64,000 nucleotides of DNA from the NCBI GenBank assembly GCA_027946365.1, contig JAPEUQ010000003.1, forward strand, positions 3,720,001-3,784,000, read 5' to 3'. The translations under genes and the position numbers were made by a program. The stretch's first letter is position 1. Each line of letters begins with the position of its first letter. The notes beneath the pieces are model-generated. The model was given only the letters and a program-made list of their open reading frames with translations, was not told where the DNA came from and did not search any database. The DNA comes from Kalmusia sp. IMI 367209. Its lineage: Eukaryota; Ascomycota; Dothideomycetes; Pleosporales; Didymosphaeriaceae. Shown one piece after another: positions 21,185-33,551 of the stretch.

Positions 21185-22679
21185 TCAAAGCATCTGGTCC
21201 TCCTCCATGGTGTCGCCGCCAGCGGCCTGGGGGACATCTCCGTTGGTCACCATGGCGTCGTTACCACCCTCAGCGGCTGGAAAGTAATCCTCCATCTCGG
21301 CATCGAGCTCCTCCTGAGTCTTCTTCTTGGTGCGCTCACGACCGCCACGACCACGGCCACGGCCAGCACCGCGCTCACGTCCACGTCCGCGCTCACGGCC
21401 TCCAGCTGGTGCAGCCTTGGTGGCAGTGGCAGGCTTGGGCTTGTCCTTCTTTGGTTGACTAGAGACACACTTAGTTGGGTCAAAATGCGTGCGAGGAAGG
21501 TACTTACGTGACACGATCTGCGAGAGAGTTCTGGGGAGCCTGAACCGCCACATTGGCAGCGCTGACGAGTACCTCAACTCGGATAGGCCTATTGTCAATC
21601 TTCACACCTTGGAGGGCGGTGCTAGCCTTCGCGGCTTGGTCGGCCCTGTTGAAGATGACCGTGGCACTTCCCAGGCTCTTTCCATTGGGTCCATACTGGA
21701 GCAGAACCCTTCGAGGCCTGCCAACGTTGACCACTGTAGCGAAGTATTCCTACAAGGGGTATTAGTTGTCGTCGCAAATTTTAATCTCGAACGCGAAAAG
21801 CAAGTTGAGCGAGTCCGGATCGGTAAATGGTGGTACGCGGCGGTTCCTATTCCGTAGAAGGCTTGTGTGGCTCAAAAAGCAGATTATACACCTGGGGTAG
21901 CAGTAGACTTCTACTCAGCGAGGTGACGGCGTTACTAGCGTAGAGCATTGTATGCGAGAAGTGAGCTGAATGTGCTTTTGTACAGCAGTTCTGCCCCAAT
22001 GCGCTTGGCCCTCGCCCATGGGCACGCGCTGAACCCTCTGTAGGGTCGCATTCAACTCGCTGCTCTGCAGGTTTGCCTTTCACAGCTTGCCTAGCTGCAT
22101 TATAGAATGCGTGCGCTCTGCCGTCCTCGCTGGATCTGACTGATCTGCCTGGATATATTTTCTAACTTTCGTCGTTGCGACACGTGCAGGCGTCGCATGC
22201 TGCGAAGTCTTATACCCATTGTGTCCACCCAACACAATATTGGTACGACTTGTTGCGCAAGCATGACGTGGACAACCCGTCTTGGACGTGGAGCCTGAGG
22301 CTCATTCGTCGGACTCGCGTTCGCTCGCAGATTCGACGGAAATGCAGGTTCAAAGACCTTCGACGGTCTTACATACCTTGAGTTGGTTCTCCTCAACATC
22401 CAGCGGCTAGAACGAGTCAATAGAGGACCGGCAAGAACTCGATAGGCGACTTACAAGGTTGGAGATCATGATCTTGGTCTCGCCGCCGGATGGTCCAGCG
22501 GGAGCAGTAGGTGCAGCTTTGGCGGGCTTTGCCTGCTTGGTCGTCTTCGACACGCCGCCGACTGGAGCCTCGGTGGAATGGCGACCGGCTCCAGGGCGAC
22601 GGTTGCCACGGCCGCGACGGTTGCTACTGCGGGTGGTCTTGAGGATGTCATCGAGCGACGAGTTGAGCTTGTCGGACAT
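21185..22679 (-). CDS. YRA1: Yra1/ALY/REF mRNA export adaptor
   Basis: Four exons, 256 aa: 22455-22679, 22377-22406 (only 30 nt), 21508-21749, 21185-21458. Layout: N-terminal REF motif MSDKLNSSLDDIL, a basic RGG/Arg-rich stretch (30-60), one RRM (about 68-150: KIMISNL-PLDVEENQLK, then SATVIFNRADQAAKA), a second Arg/Gly-rich region (GGRERGRGRERG) and a C-terminal acidic UAP56/Sub2-binding tail. Couples splicing/TREX to Mex67-dependent nuclear export. Intron 2 is 627 nt, more than ten times the usual size here and interrupting the RRM. In budding yeast YRA1 also carries one unusually long intron used for autoregulation (established); the same role here is inference. Branch site CAACTAAT precedes acceptor TTGTAG. 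Confidence 0.93.
21750..22376 (-). promoter_or_regulatory. Long (627-nt) intron 2 of the Yra1-like gene
   Basis: Donor GTATGTAAG at 22376, acceptor TTGTAG ending at 21750. It has no meaningful ORF. Size and position after a 30-nt exon suggest a retained regulatory intron, by analogy with yeast YRA1. Confidence 0.55.
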
Positions 22680-23234
22680 TATGAGGGTTGGTGAATTGGA
22701 GAGTGTAAAGCGGTATTTGTGAAGGCGGCTAGCGCTGACCTCTCAGGCGAGGTGATAATGAAGAGAAGGTCGGGGATATAGCGCTGTTGAGGCGATGGGC
22801 GCGCGCAGCTGAAGAGGGCGCGACAGCAAAAACGGGTTAACTGTCGGGTCGACACGCGGTGATGGAAATACTTGTGGTGAGGCTCTAAATAAGAGAGCAC
22901 AAGAGGCTATGTGCACACTATTGATGTGGCGCGCAAGTAAGGGCGACTTTGAAGATGAAGGGAAACGGCGAGTTGACGTGGCCGACGAGAGAGAGTGGTG
23001 TTGCTGAGCGGAAGAGCAAACGGCGGGCAGAGACAGGCAACAAAGGAGCTAAGCACGGACCCCCGCGCTCAGCCACCTCTTGGCATGTACACAGCAGACG
23101 CGACGGTCCACGTCATTGGCTGTAGCTACGGCGCATCGTCGGCAGGTGCGTCCAGTGCATCGTGCCTGCCCGCAGCTTCACGACTACGATAGCTCCTGCT
23201 CTGCGAAGAAGCGCGGCGATGGACCGATAGCAGT
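22680..23234. other. Divergent promoter between YRA1-like and VPS11-like genes
   Basis: A 555-bp GC-rich spacer holding both promoters; no other feature recognised. Confidence 0.5.
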
Positions 23235-26200
23235 ATGGCTGTGACTCCGGTGAGCTTCTACAACTGCACTTTCGAACATGGAAATGCTGACCCCGACCAA
23301 GTGGCAGTTCAAGTTCTTCGACGTCTCACAAGTCAACCTTCCAGACGATGAGAGCTCATTCCTCATCGAGGTACGATGCAGCCTCCCAAACACACACACG
23401 CCTTCTTACCCGTCATAGCCTGGCAACATAACATCCGTCGTATCGGGCTCAGAAAGCATCTTCTTTGGTAGCGCTGATGGCGTCGTGCGCATTGTGTCGC
23501 AGGCCTTCAAGGTCGTGCGCTCGTTCAAGGCCCATGACACGGGCGCCATCACCCACATGAAGCAGGTCCAGGGCACCGCGCTGCTGGTCACAATAGCTGA
23601 AGATCTCTCCAACGAGCCGATCCTTAAAGTGTGGGCGCTGGACAAATTGGAGAAGAAAACGGGAATACCCCGCTGTCAGAGCACTCTAACAGTGCACAAT
23701 GGGCGCAAGCAGTTTCCCATATCTGCCTTCGCTGCGCTAGATGATTTATCCCAGCTGGCAGTGGGCTTCGCCAATGGAGCCGTTACCGTCGTTCGAGGCG
23801 ACCTTATCCACGACCGAGGTGCGAGACAGCGCACCGTCTTCGAATCCGAGGAGCCCATCACTGGCATAGAATTCCGCGAGGGAAGTATCACTACCTTGTA
23901 CATTGCGACTACAGGTCGAATCATGACATTGGTCATATCAGGTAGAGGTCAAGGGCAGCCAGCAAAGTCGCTAGACGACCATGGGTGTGGTGTGGGATGC
24001 ATGGCCGTAGACAAATCTACGCGCGATGTCGTTGTGGCACGGAATGATGCGATATACTACTACGGCCAGCACGGAAGAGGGCCCCCGTACACCTACGAAG
24101 GCGAGAAAAAGATGATTACTACGTTCAAGGATTATGTCGTAATCGTTTCGCCGCCCAAGTCGAATGTCATGCCACGTTCGAATCCACTTAGCAGAGCGCT
24201 TGGTATGGGCGCAGCCGACGACGTCTTCAATACTTCGAGCTTTACACTACTGAACACTGAATTACGATTTGTGGCGCATCAAGAGCAAATCTCATCCCAG
24301 GTCAAGGCGCTCATCGCCGAGTGGGGCGACCTTTTCGTGCTTACCATGGACGGCAAGGTGAAAATCTTCATACTCTTTACTTCTAGAATGTACTGACGAG
24401 ACTTCAGATATTCCGATACCATGAAAAGCCATTTGCTCAGAAACTGGACATACTATATCAACGGAATCTTTACGTCTTGGCTATCAACATGGCTCAGAAG
24501 GCCGGGCTAGACTCCTCGCAGCAGAACGTGATCTTGCGGAAGTATGGCGATTATCTGTATCAAAAACAAGACTACGATACGGCAATGCAGCAGTATCTAA
24601 AAGCTATTGACAATACCGAGCCCTCGCAGGTCATTCGGAAGGTAATATTATCTTGAATTCCTGTGCTATTCGCTTTTGCTGACTACTAGAAGTTCCTAGA
24701 TACACAGAGAATCCACAACTTGATAGAGTACCTCGAAGAACTACACGATCATCACAAAGCCACATCTGATCATACCACTCTTCTATTAAACTGCTATGCG
24801 AAGCTCAAGGATGTGGAAAAACTAGAAGAGTTCATTAAGTCGCCTGGCGATGACCTCAAATTCGATCTGGATACTGCAATCTCAATGTGTCGCCAAGGGG
24901 GCTATTTTGATCAGGCCGCGTACCTTGCGCGGAAACATGGTGAACACGAATTAGTAGTCGACATTCTGATCGAAGATTCAAAGCGTTACGCTGAAGCCCT
25001 TGCTTATATTTGGCGGCTAGAGCCAGAAGTGGCCTACTTCAACCTCATGAAATACGCAACAATACTTCTAGAGCAGTGTCCGAAAGACACAACCCAGATC
25101 TTCATCGACTACTACACTGGCAACTTCAGGCCAAAGAAGGACGCCATCGTCATACCAAACGCTCCCGCAACTTCGGGTATGGGCATGGGCTTGGGGGCCG
25201 CATCCACTGCCGTCCAAAACCTGGCCGCTCTTTTGCCTCTTCCATATATGAACACCAGCGCGGTCGCATCGTCACCTTCTGGCGAGTCGAAATCTACACT
25301 GAGCCAAGCGCAGGTCATCGAAACGAGTACGGACGAACCGCCACCAGAATATGATACACCCAAGCCTCGGACAGCCTTCTCAGCGTTCGTAGATCACCCT
25401 CAAGAATTCATTATATTCCTTGAGGCTTGCATCAAATCAGAGAACTTACGCGAAGACGACAAGGTGGACCTATACACCACCCTCTTCGAGATGTATCTCC
25501 ATACGGCATCGTCGAAGAAGGACGGCGAGCGGAAAGAGTGGGAAGACAAAGCGAAGAAGCTAGTAGAGGGGAACAGCATCCCTATCGACACGTCGAACGT
25601 CCTTCTCCTCTCCCACCTCTCCAACTTCCGCGACGGTACCATCCTCGTGCGAGAACAACAAGGGCTCCATTTCGACATATTCCGCTCCTACACTTCCGCG
25701 AACGACACCGAAGGCGCCATCCGTGCTCTGCGCAAATACGGCCCCGAGGAGCCGGCGCTCTACCCAGCAGCTCTCGCCTACTTCACTTCCAACCCCGATA
25801 TCCTCACCGAAGCTGGCGACGAGCTCGACACAGTACTCAGAAAGATCGACGAAGACGGTCTCATGGCGCCGCTGCAGGTCATCCAAACCCTCTCCGCCAA
25901 CGGCGTAGCCACCATGGGCATGATAAAACAATACCTCGCTACGACCATTGAGCGTGAACGCCAAGAGATCGCAACAAACCGCCGCACAATCGAGACATTC
26001 CGCAACGACACCGAAACCAAGAAAGCCGAGCTGCAAAACCTCAACACCAAGCCCGTGACCTTCCAAGCCACGCGGTGCAAAGTATGCGACAGGCCGCTCG
26101 ATCTGCCCGTCGTGCACTTCCTGTGCAAGCACAGTTTTCACCAGCGGTGCTTGAGTCTGGACGAGGACGTTGAGGACGAGAGTGTCGAGTGTCCGCTGTG

Positions 26201-26372
26201 CAGTAGCCAGAATCAGACTGTAAGGGCGATTAGGAAGGCGCAGGTTGAAAGTGCGGAGAGGCATGATTTGTTTAAGGATGCATTGAGGAGAGGGAAAGAT
26301 GGGTTTGCAGTCGTGAGCGAGTGGTTTGGACGGGGGGGTCATGGGTGTGGGAACGGCGGAGTAGGTCGGTAG
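23235..26372 (+). CDS. VPS11: Vps11/Pep5, CORVET/HOPS core subunit (one frame break)
   Basis: About 978 aa in five exons. Introns: 23250-23301 (GTGAGC, branch TGCTGAC, acceptor AAG), 23371-23418, 24358-24407, 24643-24692. An alternative unspliced start is ATG 23278. N-terminal beta-propeller (FKFFDVSQV... VVSGSESIFFGSADG), alpha-solenoid with clathrin-type repeats (KYGDYLYQKQDYDTAMQQY, LAYIWRLEPEVAYFNLMKY), and a C-terminal RING-H2 (CKVC... CKHSFHQRC... CPLC). As an E3-like scaffold it tethers endosomes and vacuoles. Exon 24408-24642 has one nucleotide too many: the run of five A at 24599-24603 shifts into a TGA at 24609, while all sequence before and after matches the family. A sequencing or assembly indel is likelier than a true lesion. 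Confidence 0.9.
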
Positions 26373-26622
26373 TGATGTATATTTGTGTTTGAAATGGTTC
26401 ACTCAATGCATGGGAGCGGCATGGTAGAGTAGAGTAATTAGAAAGGTACTTGAGCTGCCGTATTATGTCTCTAATTCTGGACCGGCGGACACGTACAGGT
26501 CTATAGGCAGGCTGTTCTGGCAATGATTGTGTCCACCATGTGATCCATCTCTTCATAGATGTCGATCTACTAAAGCATCAAATTGTTCTAAAGCACTTCA
26601 CGAACGCTAAGACAGACCACTT
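26373..26622. other. Convergent intergenic spacer
   Basis: Short spacer between the 3' ends of the VPS11-like and GPCR genes; nothing else seen. Confidence 0.5.
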
Positions 26623-28099
26623 TCAAACAACGGGATCCGAAATTGTATCGCTCAGAGTGCAATTAGTCGGTACACGCTCAACACGGATCTCATGCTCTAC
26701 GTTGACAAAAATACTCTCTGGCGCAGGGGTTGTCGGCGGCGATCTGCGAAATTTATTGCGCCAGACGCTCTTCGAGGATTCGTTCAGGCCGTATATGACT
26801 GCGTCGGCGAAGCCCTGGATAACGATGCAGGCCTGTACTAATATTAGCCTTGAAGAGGTCCCCCTAGGTAGAAGTTTGATTGTAGAAATGTCGTTTCATT
26901 TGCGCACGACAGTACGTGTGTATAACGTATCCTAGCGCAACTTGGACCACGATATGTTTTAGGTTGTTGATAGAAAATATTGTTTTACCTTGTCCACGGT
27001 CGCAATTCCGAACGGCGCTGGCGTATGAGTCACACTCTGATATATCCTGATCGATGTAGGAATCGTCCAGATGAGCATGTAAGCAAGCGGATACATCATC
27101 ATCTGCTTCGCCAATTTCTTCAGGATCGGACTAGGGTATCGTGCGTGTGTGAGTCCGCTCGCCCCACTAGATCCATGGTCGACTTCCATCGTGCTTCCCT
27201 TGCTCGCCACATGCATGGACACTGAAGGCCTTCCTATGCGGCGCGTTGAGGACATGGACTCAGTTTCCGGCGCGATGCTATGGGTGTGCGGCGAAGTCTC
27301 TTCCTGGAAGGACATGAATTGTTCGTGGGCGCGGTAGATGAGGCGGTAGAGGCGCGCGTAGAGGCCCAGCATGATCAGGATGATGAGCCATCTGGGGACG
27401 AAGTTGACTAGGAGTCTCGTAGTATCGGAGCCAAACCAGCACCCTGTAGCGCGTCAGTATCGTAGTTGAGCTTTTCACTGGAAAATTGTCCACATACACG
27501 CTCCTATATTACTGTAGCCGTCTAGTCCGACGCCCAGAGACGCCCATAAAATAGAGAGACACCATGGCACACACCATAGTATGATGCGATGTTCTTGAAT
27601 CCAGCATGAGATATGCTTGTGGTTCGCCAGAATGAGGAACGTGCAAACCGCAATCGTTAGCACCCAGTAATCGGCTACCACTATCAGTTTCTGCCTCGAG
27701 TCTAATGTAGAAAACTCACTCTGTACTACGAAAAACTGAGTCATGAAGCCATTAAAGCTGCAGAATGCTTGATGCGCTCCGATGTCGTATCCTGCTAGAT
27801 TCGCCGCGCTTGACGACAAGAAGTTGACGGCCATGAAGAAATCTGAGATCGCGAGGCCCAGGATGAGCTGATGCCGGAAGCTTCTCACTTCCTTAAATAA
27901 CTGCGTATGATTAGCATATGCTGTAGCGAGGCGCTGATCGTCTGTGTACACAAAAACTTGAAATGATCCATCCCGCTCCGACGATGCTTAAAACTGATAC
28001 TGCGAGTATGGTCTGGTTGAGGATGCTTATTTCGCGAGGACTTGCAGGTGCTGATAGTGCTTCTCTTAACACGAGTGCGCTCGTTAATGGAGTCGCCAT
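26623..28099 (-). CDS. cAMP-receptor-like G-protein-coupled receptor
   Basis: Five exons, 390 aa: 27950-28099, 27720-27900, 27498-27674, 26989-27443, 26623-26832. The intron at 27675-27719 is 45 nt and in frame, so a naive translation keeps 15 extra residues; removing it gives VVQ-T-DYWVLTIAVCTF, as in relatives. Seven membrane spans: TILAVSVLSIVGAGW, HQLILGLAISDFFMA, the CSFNGFMTQFF helix, DYWVLTIAVCTFLI, WCVPWCLSILWASLG, LVNFVPRWLIILIML and MMYPLAYMLIWTIPT, then IQGFADAVIYG. Signature GAWCWF crosses a splice junction. This is the fungal cAMP-receptor-like class (Aspergillus GprH relatives), signalling nutrient status through heterotrimeric G proteins. A long Ser-rich third cytoplasmic loop (about 245-310) is visible. 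The ligand is unknown. Confidence 0.88.
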
Positions 28100-29332
28100 C
28101 GTGGTAGATTCGGATGTTGATGCTTTCGGAAGGAAAATCTCGTCCTCCTAGATGCCATCGTTGGATGTACCAAGTATTCACCAGCTAGCAGTCTCCAATC
28201 ACATACCCCCATTCGCATCAGGATCCAAGGAAAGTACTTCAATGATACGGTTCCGTGAAGTATTCAGGTACGTTAGGCTTATCTCCATCGTCGGCTAGCG
28301 AGAAAAAGCAATCATGGCCCCTGGCATAAAAACGCGCGGGGGAAGGTTTAGTGACGATGCGGCACAGTAGATATGGCGGACAATGGTTCGATGAGTGATG
28401 ATTGATAGAACCCTTTAGCACGGGCTTATGATGTGCTGGTTCGGCGGGATTTAAGGCATCTCGCTCAAAAATTGACGTAGCCATTCATCGTCACGCATAT
28501 ACCGCCACGTCTGCTTTCAGATAGTTGTGCGACTAAAGCAGTTCCGCCCCACGCTGTCTCATATGAATACCACGGATCCGATGCTGTTTGGATTGTTAGT
28601 ATGAGTGGGGCGCGGAGAGTTAAGAGACAAGTGGATCATTGTGGTAGTACGTCGAGTCTTTCAATCTCCCGGAGGCACTACCTAGCGCATAGGGTGAGTT
28701 CCAGTAAAGACAGTTACTTCAAGTGGACGCTGACTGATGAGAGGAGTAACAGGGTGGAATTCCGAGATAACGACCATCTTAGATACCCTGGATGTGTTGC
28801 AGGGCCCTTGAATCGTGTTTGAGCCTTCTTAGGAAGACTGGCATGTCTCAGTTGTTGATACGATGTCGTGGGGGATCTGCTGCGCCGTCGGCTATCATAT
28901 GCAGGGGTATTGCCCGTATCGAGGCTGCGGTGGTCGCCAGAAGAACTTTGTACATGATAGTCAATGCCAGCACCATAAGGTTTCCCCCTCGAACTTTTCT
29001 CGTATGATTGTGGTCACTTCGAGATGAGATAATGGAACCCAGACCATGCGCGGGCAACTTCATAAGGACAAGTCGGCTACAATCCCCAAGATTTGCTAAG
29101 CATGACTAGACGATAGATAGATGTTAGCTGCATAGTATTCTATAATCTATTTGTCGACCGGTGCAAGGCAAATAGTGGTGTTAAAGGGTAGACAAATCGA
29201 TAGCAATGCAACGATGACGGAGATGCTGACGGCCCGTGCGTCATTCGGAAGCAAGAGCCATCCCGCGCCGAATTCACGACATCCGCAAGCCAGCGCTCGC
29301 AAGATGCCGTATGCGGCGCCGTCGGCTCGATT
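28100..29332. other. Divergent intergenic region, 1.2 kb
   Basis: Upstream regions of the GPCR and Mdm1-like genes. No ORF with family resemblance and no repeat noticed. Confidence 0.5.
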
Positions 29333-32300
29333 ATGGCCCTGAAGCGCAGAGATGTGATCCTCGCCGCCGTCGCCGTCTTCATCGCCTGGGGCTATCTGAC
29401 CCACTGGCGCCCCGCCCTCCGCTACCTGCCCTACGCCTTCGTTGCTGGAATCCTCGCGACTTTCGCCCTGCTAGCATGGCTGACGCTCACTACGGCCTGG
29501 GACAAGAACCTGCGCGATGGAGGAGACGTTGACTATGGACCCCGACATGTCGCCTTCCTGGCGCCGGACAAGTGGAAGGCTGAGAAGGCAGCGCTCACGA
29601 AGAGGTCAATGTACATGATGGAGCCCCTCTACCCCGCCTCCTTCGTTGTCTCGGATAGCATAGACGTCCTACTCGGCCTGATTCTGCGCGACTTTGTCAA
29701 GAGCTGGTATGGTAATATTAGCAAAAGTCCGAGGTTCGTGAACGAGGTCGATCGCGCTGTGCGGGCAGCTCTGGGCGAGATACGCGACCGCATACTGGCA
29801 GTGGACATGGTAGAGATTGCCGTATCACGCATGTTACCTCTGATCACGGAGCATCTGAGAGCTGCCTACGAAGCAGAACGCGTCGTGCGCGGAAAGAAGC
29901 TGTCCCGCAATGTCACTGAGTCGGAGGAACTCGACATGGCTATAGCAGCGAAGTACAAGGACGGCCGGCTGCACCCTGCAGCCTCTTTGGCCTATTCGAA
30001 TACAAAGCTTGTCCAACAACAGCATCTGCGCAGCATTGTCACTCGGTTGCTGCCCAAGATCATGCCTCGGAATATGACTACGAGCCCAGCCGTGAACGTG
30101 TTGATCAAGGAAATTGTAGCGTGCGCAGTCCTCTCTCCCGTGATGCAAATGCTCGCTGATCCAGATACTTGGAATCAGCTGATGGAAGGATATGTAAGCT
30201 CGCCCACCACTTTCAGAGCGCAAAGCTGACAATTCAGGGGCGATCTCTGCTACAAGAACGAAAGACGGTCCGGAAATTACGAGCTGAACTGGACAAGCAT
30301 GCACCGCCCTCGCCAAAGACGCCCAAGAATGTCCAGTTTCCGAAACTCGCACCCGGCGACAACGAGCGGAAATTCGAAAGATTCATTCGAGCAATTAGAC
30401 AGACAAACACCTTGGCAGAGGCCCGCCGCTTTCGAAGCGAGATCTCGGGACAGCTACGGAAAGACTCGATGATTGAAGGCCAAGACCCTATCCACCTCCG
30501 TCGCCTCGAAACGGCAAGAAAAATTCTTGACCAGAAGATCAACAATTTAAGCGCTGGCGGATCAGTGCGAGGCAAGGTCGCGGCTCAGGAAAAGCCGAAG
30601 CATAAAAGGACTACTTCAAGGTTCGAAAATGCTTCATTGCGCGATGTTTTATACGACGCTGCTGGATTATCGTGCTTCATGGAGTATATGGACCAGGTTG
30701 GCTTGATGAGATTGGTACAATTTTGGATAGTAGTCGATGGGATTCGTAATCCCCTCGAAGAAGATACTGACGAACCTGTCGGGTACGGTGATTTGCTGTC
30801 TGCATGGACGGACTCGGACAGAGCCGATATGGCACAGATCAATGAAGGGTATCTTTCGCAACCAGAGCTTAACATTCTTCCTCAGGCGCGCCAGGCTGTT
30901 GCCAGTTTCCTAAAAGCTGGGCGAACTGCCACGCCCGAGCAGTATCACAATGCTCGTCGCACGCTTCTTCACGCCCAGACAGCCGTCTACGATCAACTCC
31001 AAGAACCATACTTCAGGCGGTTCAAAAGGTCGAATCTTTATTACAAATGGCTGGCTATGGACGAAGCCGCGAATGCCCAGAAGAGCGCAGTCAGCACGAA
31101 GATTGTTGCTCAGAGTCTGGAGAATCCGTCAGGACTTGCGTCTACTAAGCTGGTTCGATCGCAGTCTTCCCAGAAAGCCAATCTTGAAGTTCCTGACCTT
31201 CGACGCGCCGTCGCTTCATCTTCTGATCTCAAGACCTTAGGGAGAACGAGAGACCTTGACCCCCCGCCACGGCGATCTTTGGATAGCAGCGCGCCTGCTC
31301 GAGCACCGCTATTTGACGATGACTATGATAGCGACCCGTTGGCAAACTCGACAGCAAGCTTGGATTCTGACGCCGGACCTACGCGGCAACTCAACGACAA
31401 CTCTAAAGCCGTGGATGCTTTACAGGCTGCACTCAATGATATTATGGGTGACGAACCAGAAGGCTCACTCTTCGCTGAGACCACGCTCAACTCTCCTCAC
31501 GATAATGACTCTTTGAGAGGATCTGTTGATATACCGCGGGCGATCTCACCAGGTCCTCTGGTAATACAGGGCAAAGACAGGTTGAAACCGAGTATAGCGT
31601 CTCTAGGCTTGGTCGGCGAGCCTCGAACCCGTGGCGTTTTCAACGATGATCTCTTTGGTGATGAAGAAAAGTTCCTGGAAGACGAGATCGAAGAGCCTCA
31701 CCCAGCAAATCAAGCGACTGAGGATGAAGAAATACATGAAGCTGCTCCTGGTGACCTTGGTCTGGCGGAGGCCATCGATGCGCTAACATCAGACATCGAG
31801 CGTCTCGTCACGCAAGAGTCTATCGTCGACTCACTGACCTCCAAGGCAGAGCTCACGAATAACGCTGCTGAGTTACGTATCTTACGAAAATCAAAATCCA
31901 GTCTTCAGCGAGAGATTCATCGGAAGGAACTACAAAGGCAGCAATACATTGTTCAAGAAAGCGACAATAGCTTGTATGGTCGCGCGACCGTGTTCATCCA
32001 ATCAATCATGGTTGGTACAGAGCCAGATGGCAAGGAGTTCGCAATGTGTAGGTATTGCCACTTACTGTAGATAGTTCCATACTAATAGCCATTGCAGACG
32101 TTATCGAAGTGCGGAGGCGCGCCGGTGACCAAATGCCTACAGCAGCGTGGGTAGTGTCACGCAGGTACAGCGAATTTCACGATCTGAATAAACGTCTACG
32201 TTCAAAGTTTCCACAAGTCAGAAATCTGGAATTTCCCCGACGGCAAATGATGCTGAAGCTACAGAAGGATTTTCTACAGAAGCGGAGACTGGGTCTAGAA

Positions 32301-33221
32301 AAGTATCTTCGAGTAAGTCATTCATCTCTCTCTATAATATCTTACTGAAATGAGTAGGACCTGCTCCTAATTCCCGCCGTCTGCCGCAGTCGAGAATTTC
32401 GCGCTTTCCTCTCCCAGGCGGCGATCTCTGCCACGGACTCCTTGTCAAATCAGCCGAGCTCTAACGATTTTGTGTCTCGCATCTACAGCTCTGTTGCAGA
32501 TGGCATGGAAGAGTTTCTCGGAAATATCCCGGTACTGGATCAGCTCTCGGTGGCAGGACAGAATCTTATATCGGCCGCCACAACCCAACTCGCCAACACC
32601 AATGGCCCTCCAGTCGCCCCGCTTGCACCCGGTGCCGTCCTTGCTGTTGAACCAAACACAGATGCCGAGGCCGAGGCCGAATTGCTCGCTTTCGAAAATA
32701 AGGAGCTGGAACCATTTGTCAAGCCTATATGCGATATCTTTCTCGAGACATTCGAACTCAACCGCGAGAATAACTGGCTAAGAGGCCGTGCCGTGGTTGT
32801 CGTTCTTCACCAACTTCTAGGCGGTACCATCGAGCGCAAGGTCAGAGATTCATTCAACAGCGTCATGTCCGAGGACAACATCGCAAAATACATTGACACT
32901 CTGAAAGATAGCATGTGGCCCAACGGAAAAATGAAGCAAAGTGTGGAGCGTACACCCCAGGATCGAGCGAAAAGTAGGAAAGAGGCGGGTGTGGTGCTTT
33001 CGACTTTGATCCCGGAGTTGGCGGCGTCTGTGGTGGGGAGGTCTAATGCGCAAATGGCGGCGAAGAAGTTGGAGGCTACTGTAAATAATCAGCGGTTGAA
33101 GTGAGTATTCCACCTCGTGAAGAAGATGGCGGAGATGGCTAATAGTAATAGTACGCATCTTGCCTTTACGCTTCTAGATGAGGTTATCCAAGTCCTGTTC
33201 CCTGAGGTTGGAGTTAAGTAA
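29333..33221 (+). CDS. Mdm1/SNX13-25-type PXA-RGS-PX-nexin protein
   Basis: Five exons, 1232 aa; introns 30194-30237, 32048-32097, 32313-32357, 33101-33151. Order: two N-terminal membrane helices (about 8-50), PXA domain (about 100-285, with SIDVLLGLILRDFVKSWY), RGS-like domain (about 418-560: ASLRDVLYDAAGLSCFMEYM), long acidic linker, PX domain (about 870-985, RRYSEFHDLNKRLRSKFP with basic phosphoinositide-binding residues), and nexin C-terminal domain (about 1060-1190, ending LLDEVIQVLFPEVGVK). Yeast Mdm1 and mammalian SNX13/14/25 are ER-anchored tethers to vacuole/endosome or lipid droplets; the same role is inferred. The last exon encodes only 23 residues plus the stop. Length agrees with the family. 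Confidence 0.93.
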
Positions 33222-33551
33222 CGCATGGTCGGGGTTTTGCATATCAAGGCGTTAGAATACCATAGGTGTATGAGGTGGTAGTATTAGGCATCGTCGAAAT
33301 CTTTAGCCGCATTCCCTTGATTCTTGTCCTCAGATAAAATACAATATTTCGCGAAGACCCATGAGACAATCATTGCCAACCAAAGCCCAAGCAACGACAG
33401 TCAGCGAGGAGATTCAGGATGCCGCAACCGTGCAATGAGTGATAAATATAGAAAGCCATACACATTATTCATTACCAAAAGCCAACATACACCTACGCTA
33501 TAATGCTGAAGAAAACCCGAGCGATGAAAGACCCCATTGCTTCCCTCACAG

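Noticed and set aside
25560..26402. 280-codon reverse ORF
   Set aside because: Antisense of the VPS11 C-terminal coding region.
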